Shown piece after piece: positions 11,548 through 23,626 of a DNA stretch of 64,000 nucleotides; positions within the stretch are counted from its first letter, which is position 1; each line of letters begins with the position of its first letter. The position numbers and the translations under genes are program-made. This DNA is from Adenanthera pavonina. Its lineage: Eukaryota > Streptophyta > Magnoliopsida > Fabales > Fabaceae. The DNA lies in contig JAIVEN010000022.1 in assembly GCA_026686845.1 (NCBI GenBank), positions 22,852,001 through 22,916,000 on the forward strand, given 5' to 3'. Below the pieces are notes generated by a model. It saw nothing but the letters and a program-made list of their open reading frames with translations, searched no databases and was not told the DNA's origin.

Positions 11548-12267
11548 CACTATAGGTTTCGACATTGCTATGATAACAACGAATGTTTTAAAAACTGGAT
11601 GTTCATTAAATTGGTGGAGGAATTTTTACTATTTGGGTGGAATAGTATTCCTTATTAATAAAAATTAAATCAATAAATTGAATCATGATAACAACTCTTA
11701 TAAACTTTTATTATAAACAAAGGAAAAAAAGATGATAGGAATAAAGATATGTCTTTATAAATGTGTGATATATATGATTATTGTTTCATATGCCAATCAA
11801 AGATGACTGCATAAGCATAAAAAATTAAATCCTCGTTGCCAAGTTAAAAACTTTTAACCAAGGTGCATTTTTTTCATTCAATTGTACTTAACCCAAATAT
11901 CACGTTTCAACTATGATGAATTTCTCTCTTCTATCAATTGATTTAAACTTCAATGTTACGTGTTTGACTCTCAATGTAACAATTGCTAAGAGTGAATTTG
12001 TTGGCTAATATATGTGAATGTGATAACAATTATAAATGTGGTGTTTTGACTAAGTATAGTTAAATACTATTAAAAACTAATAAATGTATATTAAAAAATA
12101 ATAGTTATTTGATTTAACAAAAGCGTGAATTCATTCAAATATCTTTTATAATAGCTTGACAATGTATACTTAAAAAAATAATAGTTATTGAACTTATAAG
12201 GCAAGGTATATTTTGAAAGACATATCTTCACTGTAGGCTTCAGCATTGCTATGATAACAACCAATGA
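11548..12267. repeat. Pair of ~40-bp direct repeats bracketing 640 bp
   Basis: Positions 11548-11587 and 12229-12267 share CACT.TAGG.TTC..CATTGC followed by TATGATAACAAC.AATG. They lie in the intron space of the dolichol-kinase relict. The block between them carries no recognisable gene. Confidence 0.6.
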
Positions 12268-12861
12268 ATTATTGATTGTGTTCCCATGATTTCCAATGTT
12301 CAGGCATCAATGGTTGGGCACAAGTATGGTGTTCTAAGGTGGAGTAAAACTGGCAATAAGTATTTACTTCAGTATTGAATACTTATTTGTGTCAGAGTCT
12401 TCCTGTTTATGATGTGAATGTTTTGCTTTTCTAATTTGCCAGAGAAAACTATTGAAGGTACGGCTTCTGGTATCGCATCTGTCTTGGCTACTTGCTCATT
12501 GCTCCTTCCACTCGCAGCATCAACTGGATATATTCTTACCCAAGTCTCTCTCTCTATGTTCATGTGCGTTTGGGAGCTATTGTCTATGCATACACACAGT
12601 ACACGCACAAATGCACCCTTAATCAGACTCAAAAGGGAATATTGTTGAAATTTTTTGGCTAACTAGGACTTTTTAAGATGATACAGAATGTTTCTATGGC
12701 TTACTCTACTTATAACTAATGTGTTCGTTGTCGACTGTTTGCAGCATTGGTTCTCTCTACTCATAGCTGTGACTGCAAGTGGTTTGTTGGAAAACTACAC
12801 TACTGTGCAACTTGAAAATGCATTTATACTACTTTTCTTCTATAATCTTCTCTGTATGTAG

Positions 12862-14333
12862 ATGTAGCTCCTTCCTTCTTAAAATAAAGCCTTGGATGAG
12901 CAGCAACTTAGTGATGAGCTTTCTCTGCTTACATTCTTTCTGTAGATACACAAATATGTACACCCATCAATTAATGTAGTGGTACTGGTGGAGAATGCTA
13001 ACAGAATTACAGTATAACCATAAAATGCTTGATATTTTTCTTCTTGAATATTGGATTGCCTTGAGCTTTTTTTTTTTTGGATCCACTAGAATACTTGAGC
13101 AAATAATAATTTTCCTCATCCAATTTTGCTCATTCACTTTACTTTTTTTTAATGTAATATATTTTTTTATCAATAAGTTCAATAGAGTTATATATTTTAA
13201 AAAAATATATTAGCTTTTATTGGCATTTATTTAAATAAATACTAACAAAAGCCTTTCCTTTTAGAAAAACAAAAAAAGAAAAGTTGGCGTCTGTGTCAAA
13301 AACACCAACTAAAGTTTCCATTTTTATTATCACTAAAATAATTGTCATTTTTTAAATGCCAATAAAAATAAAAAATAAACGCTAACTATTTCATATTTTG
13401 GTGTAATGATAATGCAAGGTAAGAAATTTGATCTTTTATATTAAGTTTATTCCCGGGGGGGGGGGGGAAGATATCACTTCATCCCTCAAGTTATTTCCTA
13501 ATAGATGCTCTAGTTGCTTTTTGGGATTAAGGTAAATTAGGGTTTCTTTTTGGAATAATCTTTCTACTTTAGTATTTATCTAGAATTTTTCCATGAAAAA
13601 AATCTCTATATATTTTACTTCATATTTTAATAAAACTCAATATCTTTTTCTTTTAGAAAAAACTAAATATCTTTTTCCAATAATATCAGTTAGTTCAAGT
13701 GATTTGATGGTTCTTCTCCCAACATAATTTTTTATATTGATATATTAAATTCATACAAAATAAGTTACATTAAATTCATTTGATATAACTCCTAGTAAAG
13801 TTTATATTTTATATTGATATATTAATATATTAATTTTTATTTTAAAAAGCATATTCATATTTTAATATTTATACTCTATTAAATTATATATATATATATG
13901 TGTGTGTGTGTGTGAAACAAATAAAAATAATAATTACATAGAATTTGAGAAGAGGCAAATCATTTATGATTTTTTAATAATATGACTTTTTATGACTCTT
14001 ATTATATTTTATATTAATATATGAAAATGGAGAATGAAGATTGCCTATGTCACGGACCACGTTGCCATTATCTACATTACTTGATGACTTGACAAGCTCG
14101 CAAAGCTTCCATATAGTTTTCAGCATCCTCAGGCAAGCTGCTTGAATTTCAGTACCCCCACCACTGCCCCCGAAATTCCCCATCGACTACTCAAAATAAG
14201 CAACCCTTCTTCAGTTCTTCTCCTCACAAATCACACTCTCTTAACCTTAAAACTTTTTTCCACGTCTATCCTATGTCTCTAATTGCTAATTAGCCCCAAA
14301 AATAAAAAATAAAAACCTGTCTATCTCTGAGAT
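12862..14333. other. Intergenic region upstream of the C2 gene
   Basis: No gene seen. It contains a 13-14-base G homopolymer at about 13454-13467, an inverted repeat with TTTTATTGGCATTTA arms (about 13215-13237 and 13348-13374), and a compound (TA)n(TG)n microsatellite at 13885-13914. The last 150 bases, rich in CTTC/CTCC, are a likely 5' untranslated region for the C2 gene. Confidence 0.55.
13885..13914. repeat. Compound (TA)n(TG)n microsatellite
   Basis: An uninterrupted run of TA dinucleotides passes directly into TG dinucleotides. Confidence 0.9.
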
Positions 14334-14891
14334 ATGTGCTTCTTGGAGATCACCGTCTTGTCCGTCGAAGGTCTACACCGTTACTCCTCCCCTCTCACCG
14401 CCCTATTCTCCGCCTCCATCACACCCATCATCACACTCTCGAAGATGCCTCCTCCTACCAACGGTGATAAGCCTTCCCGCGTGTACATCTCCGAGGTGCC
14501 AGCTTGGGACCACAAGTTCCGCGTCCCACTGGATTCTACCTTCTTCTCCGACAGACATTCCTCCCTGTACCTTCGGCTATACGCGAAGCGCCGAATACTG
14601 GGCCCGGCCCCTCTTGGTTGGTGTCTGATTCCGGCCTCCGACATTGGCTTCCTAGCCTCTGGTTCTCTCCGGTACCTGAGTTACCGGTTACGAGACGAGG
14701 ATGGTTCCAGGGGCCACGGCATCATCAATCTGTCGCTCCGATTGGAGGGTTTAGCTCCGTCAGTGACGCCCACGGTGGATGCGTGTCAGACGGTGATTGG
14801 GATGCCGGTGACAACAACTCGACTTAAGGATGATTCCGTGATTGTTAAAGGGAAGAGTGGAGGAGAATCGAACGGCAGGAAGATGATGTGA
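14334..14891 (+). CDS. C2-domain protein (BAP/SRC2-like), 185 residues, intronless
   Basis: A single exon encodes 185 residues. The N-terminus, MCFLEITVLSVEGL, is the first beta strand of a plant C2 domain. VPAWDHKFRVPL (around residues 53-64) and LYLRLYAKRRI (about 77-87) match the later strands, and GIINLSLRLEG closes the fold at about residues 128-138. The C-terminus is basic and low-complexity. Small single C2 proteins of this type, such as BON1-associated proteins and SRC2, bind membranes, often through calcium, in defence and stress signalling. The loop aspartates are not fully conserved here (an SSPLTALFSAS stretch precedes them), so calcium binding is uncertain. GC content is much higher than the flanks, as expected for a real exon. 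The first ATG of the frame is used; a pyrimidine-rich leader precedes it. The reverse-strand frames over it are shadows. Confidence 0.82.
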   Translation: MCFLEITVLSVEGLHRYSSPLTALFSASITPIITLSKMPPPTNGDKPSRVYISEVPAWDHKFRVPLDSTFFSDRHSSLYLRLYAKRRILGPAPLGWCLIPASDIGFLASGSLRYLSYRLRDEDGSRGHGIINLSLRLEGLAPSVTPTVDACQTVIGMPVTTTRLKDDSVIVKGKSGGESNGRKMM

Positions 14892-17800
14892 ATGATGGTG
14901 GTGGGACCGATGGTGCGACCAGATAGCAAGATGCACTAATTCTGATTCAAACGAGTAAATTTTCATTGTAGATTTTTGTTGTTATCTGCAAATAGCCTTT
15001 GAGTGATAAAATAGAAAGAAGTTTTTTTTTCTCTTTTTGTGTCTAATTACTTAGTGTGGGGTGGATAGTGGATAGGTGTGCACGATAAGATGGGCAAACG
15101 TGGAATGTCAAGTGGTGAACGAAAGGAAGATGCTACTCTTATTTATGTGATTCCCGCTGTTTTTTAACCCAACAGAAAGTGGGAAAAAAAAAAAAGCAAC
15201 AGAAAAATCCCTACTGTTTTTTCAGTTTTTGTGTAGTTAATAGTTTGATGAGTGGAAAACTTGCGGCTTGATTTTTTGTTTTTCTAGGTTTTTTTTTCTG
15301 TTAATTATATGTAAGTGAGCTTTTAATAATTTGAATCATTTACATTCACAAAAATTGAACGTGTATGATGCATAATGCATTAAGAGAGACAGAGAGAGAA
15401 GACTTGTATATCCAAACTTGTATATGTAACAACGTAGTTTTCTCAAATCAAATTAGAGAATATGCATTTTAAATTTAAAAATATAAATAATAAAAATTAA
15501 TTTTAGAATAAATTAATACATGAGAAAATACATTTGACTTGATTTTATTAGAATAAAATATGTTAAATATATAGGATGAAAATTTTCTCCTTAAAAAAAT
15601 TAAAAAAATAAGATATCATTATGATAATAGGATGTGAATTTCGCATACACATACATTCTAGGGGTGTGCATAAAATAACAGAACTGGGTTAACTTAGATC
15701 CCACCCAAAGTAACTCTATCCTATTTAAATTTGATCTCATCAACTTGGGTTTAATATCCCTACTTTTAATGCATGAAAAGATAGAAAACAAAAAGTCAAA
15801 AGATGATGTTACATGCTTAATATTTGAATTGAATTAATTTTTCATTATTCTTACAAGGAATTAATTTCTCATCTAATCATTTTTAATTTTTATTAATTTT
15901 TCATAAGATCCTTAATAAAAATTAATTCAAGAACATATCCTAAAAGGTATACAATATACTACTTGAATAAAAGCCTGTTCCGAGCCGAACACAATTGTAT
16001 AAGTATTGTGTAGATAGAAGATCTAGGTTGAGAGATAAACTAACTTGAAAGTTAATGTAACTAATGTAAAAAAAAATAATGAAAAATTAGTCTTTGAGGG
16101 TAAAATTACAAGAAAGTATTAGGAAGAATAGAAAATTATATTTTTGACTCGACACAGAGGCAAAATGATCATTTCTCATATTAGAAGTAAAATATGAATC
16201 TTGCATATAAGTCCCAAGGAAAAAATGTTGATATCGTAAAATGCATGAGAAACTAGAAAAAAATGAAAAAAAAAATCGTTGAGTGTGAAAAATGGCAAAT
16301 ATGTCATTTTTTCATGTTAAAAGAAAAAATAAGAAAATTATATTTTAACCTTAAGAATTAAAATTCTTTTACACTTTAATCTCTCAAGTGACAATCACAT
16401 TGAAAAGAAATTTGAGAAAAATTATACCTAATAACCTAAAAGTTCTAAAAATTATAAATTATCCCAAGTTAAGGGTATTTTTATAAATATAAAAAATTAT
16501 AGTCAAAATGAAGCACTCAATGAGCTTGAATCAATAGAATATAGTATGAAATTTATTAAGATCAAAATAATATTTATTAAGTAATTAGAATTTAATATTA
16601 ATATTTTACCTGGTAAAAATTAGTTTAAACTACAGAAAAAGATAGTACTAATTTAAGGACACTGAATGCACCTTGATAAAATATATTTTGAGTCAAGATA
16701 GTGATTTTAGTCTAAAAACTAATTTTTGGATAATCATGTACTAATTTAATGGCAATTACAGTAAAAATAATTAATCGATACGGCAAAATTAATCGATAAA
16801 TAATATATTGGTCCATTAAAATTAATGAAGCAGTTTTTAGACAATTTTGGCCATAAAAAGTGTCTGAACCAGTAGAGGGAATAAGGAGGAAATTATTGCA
16901 AAAACTTTATTAAAAGCTAACTCATTAAGTTAACTAACCAAAGTTTACTATTCCTTCCTTTCATCTCTTTCCTCCAAAAGTATAGTTAAGCTATCCAAAC
17001 CACTTCATTCTCTTCATTCCTACGTCTAAAATAGAGCAAGGAAGGATGAGAAAGAGCATGGAAACTGGAAGAGAAAAGGAGAAGCAAGAAGCAAAAGATC
17101 AAGCCTTAAGTTGTAAGGTAAGATTCAATGGCCATTATCTTGTGTTCTTAAGCATCTAAGTGAGGTTTCATGCAGTATTTTCCTCTCCTCTCTCATCTTG
17201 AGTTTCAGCCATGGTTAGGGTAGAGAGAGAAAGTTGAGCCATGATCAAATAAAACCATGGAAAAGCTTAGAAAAGTCTTAAGAAGCATGAAATTATAAGC
17301 TTTTGCAAGATTGATGGAGTAAATATTTTTCTCCAATTTCTCATAATTTTCAGTCATATTAGGGTTTGTTCTAGGAGTGGAATTTCATGATTTGACCCGA
17401 AAAATGAATTCCTTGAGTCCAAAATGGGTAGATACAAATGTGTTGTAAGAAAGTCCAAATGGTTTGCAAATAAAATAGAATTTTAGGGTTAGCAAGCACA
17501 CTTTGTGAAGAATGTCATGAAATCAGTGGTTAATGGCCTTAGTTTGTGATGCATTAGGATTCAAGGAAGTGATGGAAGATCAAAGGAAAGGTTTAATGAG
17601 TTTGGGAAGCAAAGGAAAAGCTTAAGGTAGTTAGTTTCCCTATCAATACTTTATGTTACTATTATTGTTTTTCATTATTTAATGAATATGCCTTATGTTT
17701 GTATGAATGTTTTGTGATGTTATTGATTGGTTGGCTGGTTGATTGAAGGGTTTTGTGACCCTTAGGATGTCCATTTTACAAAGTGTTATTATACCAAAAA

Positions 17801-20439
17801 TTTTATGAAATGTTAATGATAATGTGAATGCATGATTAGGTGTAACTATTAAGATTCTTTGAATCTTACCTGCCCTAAATGACTAAATGCTAGGGCCAAG
17901 CAATGCAAGGAGTCCACGAATAGCTAAAGCAAAGGAGGATCAGTAGGATGAATGATATTATTATGCAAGTTTTAAAGTTATGTTATGAGATTATGTATCA
18001 ATTTATGTATGAGATGTAAATCCTATTAAAATGCATGATCACGTCCATTTAAGTCTTCTTATGATGTTATGTGTGTATTTGAAACAATAAATGTTGATGT
18101 ATGAGGTTTATGAAGTTTATTATATGAGTTATGGCATAATTATGAACAAGATGACTAGTAGGGGTTCGGATAAGGAAACTCTATATGAAATAGAGCATTC
18201 CTTTCAAGGGTTATACATGCTCTAAAAGTAGACTCAATAAACTTTCCAAAGAGATAAAGATCACTTAAATTGGACAAGTATATGATTTATGATGAAATTT
18301 TAAATTTAGGGTTGAACCAATAAAAGTGGGCAATAGGTAATTCATTTTTTCCAAGTTAAACTTAGTCTATAATTGTAAATTGAAAACTTAAAGAACGAAG
18401 ACTAAATTTAATAGCAAACTCTAAACAAAGTCAAATAATCACAAAGGCAACCTAGAGCTACTAATATCCAATTTGCTTCCTAGTTTTAACTTCCACATAA
18501 TTACTTGTATTTAACTTTCACTCTAGTAAACAAGAGAAAATAGCTATAGATGTCTTTCGAATCATCTACAAACCTATGTTAATCTAATTATGCATTGCCT
18601 CACATAATTGATTAAAATGCATGGTAATAAGCACAGCTCTTATCATGCTTAAACAAGGTTTGTAAGTATATTTCTATCCTAGTTACAAATTAGATTAAAT
18701 CCAATTATGTATTACTCAATTCAATGGTCCAATTAAGATCCCCTTTCTCAAGGTAAACCTTAATCACCAAATCCTAACTCAATGGTGGCCAAGCAACAAG
18801 TGGAAACAATAAAAATAGAATTGAGTAACCAAAGCTACAATTAAACACAAATAACTAGTGAAAACGTCAGCTAATCCACAAATAGGTTCAAAGCAACTCT
18901 AGATCAAAGAGGTTTATCCATAAATGGCCATAGTCATAACCAAATCATTCAATAAATACATCAGACTAGAGATAAAGAAGAAGAGAAATAAACTATCATA
19001 ATGATAGGTGAACTCTTATGGAATTGATCCAAAGAATCCATTTTGATACTTATGACACCCAGATCATTGCAAACCAAAGAACATGAAATTTGAACAGCAA
19101 GGAAGAAACACAAAAATGCACAAGACAATATCAAAGAAAACAAGAAAATAGAGAAGACAAGAAGGGAAGATGTTGGTCTTGAAAAATAGAATCCAAGAGA
19201 ACTGGTTTCTCAAACCCTAGTTCCGGTAACGCCACAAGGAATGATCAATTCCTTAATAAGTTATAGTGTTCTCTCTAGCACACAAGGAATTGCAAGAAGA
19301 AAACTCACAAAACTAAAATTTCCATCATAAAAAATCTCAAAAACGTACACAAAAGAGAGCCTTAAATAGGCATAGGAAAATTTAATCTAATGAGTCTAGA
19401 AAACCTAATTAATTTGGGCTCAAGTAATTCTAATGAGATTTTGAGATGAAATAACACTCTTAATGAACCTACGAAACTAGTAAAATAAAACCCCAAAATA
19501 AAATAATAAAATTTTAGAAGAAAATAATAAAAATAATACTTAAACCCTTATAAACATACCACGACATTAATGAAAATAATATATTTGGCACATAACATGC
19601 TTATTTACAAGGTGAGCTATAAAAAAAACTACTAACTAACTGATTGGATTTTATTCATTAACAAAGTGCAACCTATAATTAATAAAACAAAATTAACAAT
19701 AATTAAGCCTATTAATCCCCAAGTCACATGCTTTTTAAGTGAGTCACATACTTTTTAAATGAGATTTTTATGTTGAGCTTGAATCTAAAACTTCTACATG
19801 TGAGAACATAATCAAGCCATTCTTATGCTCTTGGACTTCAAATTCACTTAAGTGCAAAGGCTCTATCTCAAGTTGCTTATTCATCACACCATTCAATGCC
19901 TCTTTCATTATCTTAGCTCTGGATCTTATCATTAGGCCTCCGATACCTTATAATAGATCAATTGTCTACCATTTTTGGATCTCATGTTTAGCCTTATTTT
20001 CTCCAATATCTTGAGCTTGCTACATGCTTCTTAGCTTGCTTGCATCACTATCAGTGCAATTTCAGAGTAGAACTTCAATCTTCCCGTAGATCTTTACTTC
20101 CTCTACCTCCTTTGAGCCTCCAAACCCTTAAGAATGTCCAGAAATCATGTAGAGTTTGAATGAAAATAAAATCCCTCATTTTCCCTTTTCGCATGATAAG
20201 TGAAACTGTGCATTTTGGAAAATCAACGTTTAAGTCTGTGAATGAATGTTTCGCTAGTGTGAACAAATCTTGTAACTTATTTTACTATGGTGAATTTGCT
20301 CTCTGGAAAGTGCATTGATTTCTGCCACCAGACTTTTACGATTGCGAAACTTACTTTTGTTGGTGTGAAATACTTGAAATCACATTTTCACAACTAAGCT
20401 CCAAATCCTAAACCAAAAATACCTCAAATTAGTGCAATA
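14892..20439. other. Gene-poor AT-rich stretch; old unclassified repeats
   Basis: No convincing gene on either strand. From about 17000 to 18200 the composition is purine-rich and transcript-like, but there is no long frame. From about 18340 to 20430 the sequence reads like the antisense of an old LTR or untranslated retroelement DNA, and continues after the solo LTR to an inverted repeat ending at 22137. I could not place it in a family. Confidence 0.45.
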
Positions 20440-20991
20440 TGTTAGGTTTGGTGGCTTCCCAAGAGGGGGGTAAATTGGAAAGTTTGAAATTTTCTACAAA
20501 ATTGAAATACAATAGTAATAATGAAAGTTGCTGAAAAATAGAGTATAAAATATAAAGAACAGATGCAAAGTAAATGAGGAGAGGACACAGAGATTTATTC
20601 TGATTTGATCTACTCCACTTGACCTACGTCCAATCCTTAAGCCACCACTTAAAATTTCTTCACTATATCTTGCAAGATTTAAATGGATTCTTGCAAAAAA
20701 TGCAGTACAACTCTAGCTCGAACTTTGAGCTTAACAAAAAACTCCTAGTCTTCTCACTCATGAGTAAGAACAAATCTCTTAGTGTTTTCTCACACTAAGT
20801 GCTAACTACAAGCGTGTATAAATACACAAATTAAGGTATGAAATTCTCTCTCAAAAAAGCGGATATGAAAGTTTAAAAGCAATGAATGAACTAAGCATAA
20901 GGTAGGTAGGCTTTTAATGAATCAGTAATCAATTCTGCAGAATTTTGGCGTTTATATATTTTTCCTCATTACCCAACAAATTAAATGAGGT

Positions 20992-21001
20992 CCTATTTAT
21001 A
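20992..21001 (-). promoter_or_regulatory. Probable TATA box of the solo LTR
   Basis: The minus strand reads TATAAATAGG, just downstream (in element direction) of the palindrome array. Relative position matches the TATA-like site in the other LTR at 4020-4030. Confidence 0.5.
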
Positions 21002-21087
21002 ATTTTAGAGCAAAACTATATATTGAAAGTAAGAATTAGTTGTTACTCTCAGAAAAATAGTCATTCACCTACCGTATTAAATGTGTC

Positions 21088-21720
21088 TAACAAAGGTTAT
21101 ACGGATAACCTCATCAGGTTATGCGAATAACGGGTAACCATTGGATTTTAGTTTCAACGATAGACTTTCATTATGTGGATATAGGTTATGCAAATAACGA
21201 TCATTCCAGAATGACTAAGTTTCAACTCAAGAACATTTTCATGAAAATCTACTCAATTATTCGAATAACGTCTCATAAACTTGGATACCTTTAAGGATTA
21301 TTAGAATAACCTCTTAAGATGCTATTCCTTGTTCGAATAACATTAAATCTCCATAAACTAAGTTTTTGAAAAACATAGATTATCAAGATAACCTCTCAAC
21401 GTTATATGGATAACCTCTTGAATAGAAGGAGGTCCAAGAGCTCTGTAACATACATTATACGGATAACCTCCTTAGGTTATGAGAATAACGGGCAGCACAG
21501 GACAAGTGACCTTTACTGTTCACCCCCTTATGTGAATAAGGTAAGCACCTTATCAGGATAACAAACTAGATAGACCCGAGGACATGGTGCAGGCCTTAGT
21601 TATGCAGATAATCTCAACCCTTTTCATGAAAATGAAAAGTGAACACTTAGAAAAACATTGAAATTGAGATTTTGTCCCCATAACTTTTAAGTGTTATGCG
21701 CATAATGTAGCCCTTTTCAT
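21088..21720. repeat. Array of GTTATNCGNATAAC-type palindromes in the solo LTR
   Basis: At least a dozen near copies are visible, for example GTTATACGGATAACC (about 21088), GTTATGCGAATAACGG (about 21117), TTATTCGAATAACG (about 21257), GTTATATGGATAACC (about 21400), TTATACGGATAACC (about 21453) and GTTATGAGAATAACGG (about 21476). Each is a palindrome with its centre at CG or a derivative of it. Confidence 0.75.
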
Positions 21721-22077
21721 GAAAACCGTTTTGAGAACATGAGCTAATCATTAATTGTTAAAGTAGATGCCTCATTTAATATTGGGATAAGTAGAATTTA
21801 AAGCTTCACTACCTTCTTTTACAAATAGATTCGTAAAAATGTGTAAAAAACTCTTCAACCTTTAGGCATCTCTAACTTTAATCTTCATATGACTTATGCT
21901 CCTTTCATTTTTTATTTCCAAGCTCATTATTGTTTGGAATCATCAAAACCAACCGAATCAACACAATATCCATTCTGATTAACACTAAAACACCCACAAA
22001 ACTAGCATGATTATCTTCCCAACATTCCATCTTATAAAAGTAATCAAATTAGCACATAATATGCATTAAAACCTCAA

Positions 22078-22137
22078 TGATGACTCCCAATTATACCCAA
22101 ATCTATATCAAATATTAAGAAATATTGGGAGTTATCA
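22078..22137. repeat. 14-bp inverted repeat (hairpin), possible end of an old LTR
   Basis: TGATGACTCCCAAT at 22078-22091 pairs with ATTGGGAGTTATCA at 22124-22137 with one mismatch. Read on the minus strand the outer end starts TGATAACTCCCA, which looks like the start of an LTR. It would be the outer end of the old repeat in which the solo LTR is nested. Confidence 0.5.
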
Positions 22138-23515
22138 CTCACTCAGATTTGATAACGATAAGAGATGATGAGAAGAGAAACATAGAACGTCCATGGCCAC
22201 GTTGAACACACATGTCAAAAGCAAGAGTGAGGAAGATCAAACAGAAATGTGGAACAACCCTTGCCAAATCCTAGTGAAGAAGCACACAAACACCCAAAAA
22301 GAGATCAAGTGGAGAAAGTATAAGAGCATGTGATGTTAAAGAAATGTGGAACTCAAGCAGATTTGATCCCTATTTCTCCACCATCTAACTCGAGCAAAAT
22401 GATGAAGAAGTGCAGCAAAATAACGAAGGAATAGGGAGAGAACGACTAATGAAGATGGCGATGATAGAGGGGAAGACAGAAGATTGCCAATGAAGATAAG
22501 GGAGGTCGAGAAATGATGGTGAAGGGCTGGAGCCATCTAGAAATGAGTTTAAGTAAATGGGTCAAGGTTTTTGTTTCTTTTAGTCCCCATTTAAACAACA
22601 TTAATACATTTTATTCAATATATTTTATTAAAAACCAAACCTCGAGACCAAGCTAGACCAACTATTCTGCATTACCAGCCATAACTTGGTCTTACCGGAT
22701 CTACCAGCCTGGCTTGGAAACCAAGTTTTGGCCCTAGGATAACACCTTAAACTTAAATTCATTTCTCATGTAATAGACTTCAATTATATCTGTTATTGCA
22801 TGATTAGAGACTTAATATCAAAATAGATTTTTCTCTATTTCAGGTACTGTTTATTGTGAATTTTCTATTTTACCCGACAAACTTAAAAAATTCATAACTA
22901 ATTTTAGAAAAATCATCTCATAGTGATTCAAGTCTCTAAAACATAAATAAAATGATACTCTACATAGGAAAAATATGAAATATTCTATATAATAATTTTT
23001 TATTTAAGATATAAGATATTGAATATTTTTCTTCTCATTTTACTCCTGTCTTTAATTATTTCTTACTCCTCATTTATAATCCTACAATGATAATAAAATG
23101 GCATATTTACTAAGAGTAAAATAAAAAATATTGGTATTTTTTACATTAATTTCAGATGAAAAATAATTTTTTTAATATACATGTAATTGATACAAAAATA
23201 TATTATAATATGGATAAAAAATGATAATTAAGAAAGAAAAAAGTGGAAGCGCCGCAACAACATGGAAAATCTGCGACTGCGACACAAAGCAGTGGAAAGC
23301 CAGCTTCAGCGTAGACAGAAAGCTAGAAATTTGCTTCCCAAAGACTTTAAATTTAAAGTCCATCATTCAAATGATCTGTGACTCGGACAACTACCTCCCA
23401 CGTCAAACAAAATGATCTGGCATTATCTTATTCCAATGGATGGAAAACTTTTTCTTTCCCTTCAATTTAAGATTCGGTGGAAAATGTTTGTAGTCTCGTA
23501 AAGACATCACAAGTA
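22138..23515. other. Intergenic, no gene recognised
   Basis: Short frames at 22336-22536 (minus) and 23221-23415 (plus) show no domain, homology I recognise, or splice context. The rest is AT-rich. Confidence 0.55.
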
Positions 23516-23626
23516 AATCAGATATTATATTTTGAAACACCGAACTGTTCATTTGAGTAAGAAAATGTAAATTAATCAGATATTATTCTTTGAAACACCA
23601 AACTGTTCATTTGAGTAAGAAAATTT
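23516..23626. repeat. Tandem duplication, two 53-58-bp units
   Basis: Units start at 23516 and 23574. Both contain AATCAGATATTAT and AACTGTTCATTTGAGTAAG, with about four differences. Confidence 0.85.

Larger units (their letters stand above)
9400..12861 (+). pseudogene. Dolichol kinase-like relict (C-terminal exons), interrupted
   Basis: Four pieces match the C-terminal membrane part of plant dolichol kinase (EVAN/DOK1, ER enzyme making dolichyl phosphate from CTP and dolichol). Exon-like pieces are: about 9400-9510, with QPRFLDLAFGATLTVFL then a GT donor; 12304-12359, ASMVGHKYGVLRWSKTGN; about 12445-12543, KTIEGTASGIASVLATC up to STGYILTQ; and 12745-12861, HWFSLLIAVTASGLLE to a stop. The family segment that should lie between pieces 1 and 2 (about 70-80 residues) is not seen. 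The first piece needs a frameshift near 9440, and the junction of pieces 2 and 3 does not splice in frame with GT..AG (one G appears lost at 12360). The last piece has an extra codon in ENYTTVQLENAF. These breaks, plus a 1.4-kb insertion, indicate a decayed copy. The family call is from remembered sequence. Confidence 0.7.
20440..21963 (-). mobile_element. Solo LTR of a Sirevirus-like copia element, with 5-bp target duplication
   Basis: The segment begins TGTTAGG and ends AATCAACA. It is flanked by a perfect 5-base duplication, CAATA at 20435-20439 and 21964-21968. Both ends match the LTR at 3479-5112, so the orientation is also minus. No primer-binding site or coding region adjoins, so the internal part was removed by LTR-LTR recombination. 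Length is 1524 bp. A minus-strand TATAAATAGG lies at 20992-21001. An array of GTTAT..ATAAC palindromes fills about 21090-21720, the position matching the palindrome array of the other LTR, but with different sequence. Confidence 0.9.

Noticed and set aside
13974..14183. Minus-strand 69-residue frame upstream of the C2 gene
   Set aside because: Glycine-rich start followed by no recognisable domain, low GC and overlap with the probable C2 leader region; chance frame.
14381..14966. Reverse and alternate frames over the C2 gene
   Set aside because: GC-rich coding sequence opens several frames; only the plus-strand 185-residue frame has C2 motifs.
22336..22536. Minus-strand 66-residue hydrophobic, serine-rich frame
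   Set aside because: No start context, no homology I recognise, and surrounded by repeats.
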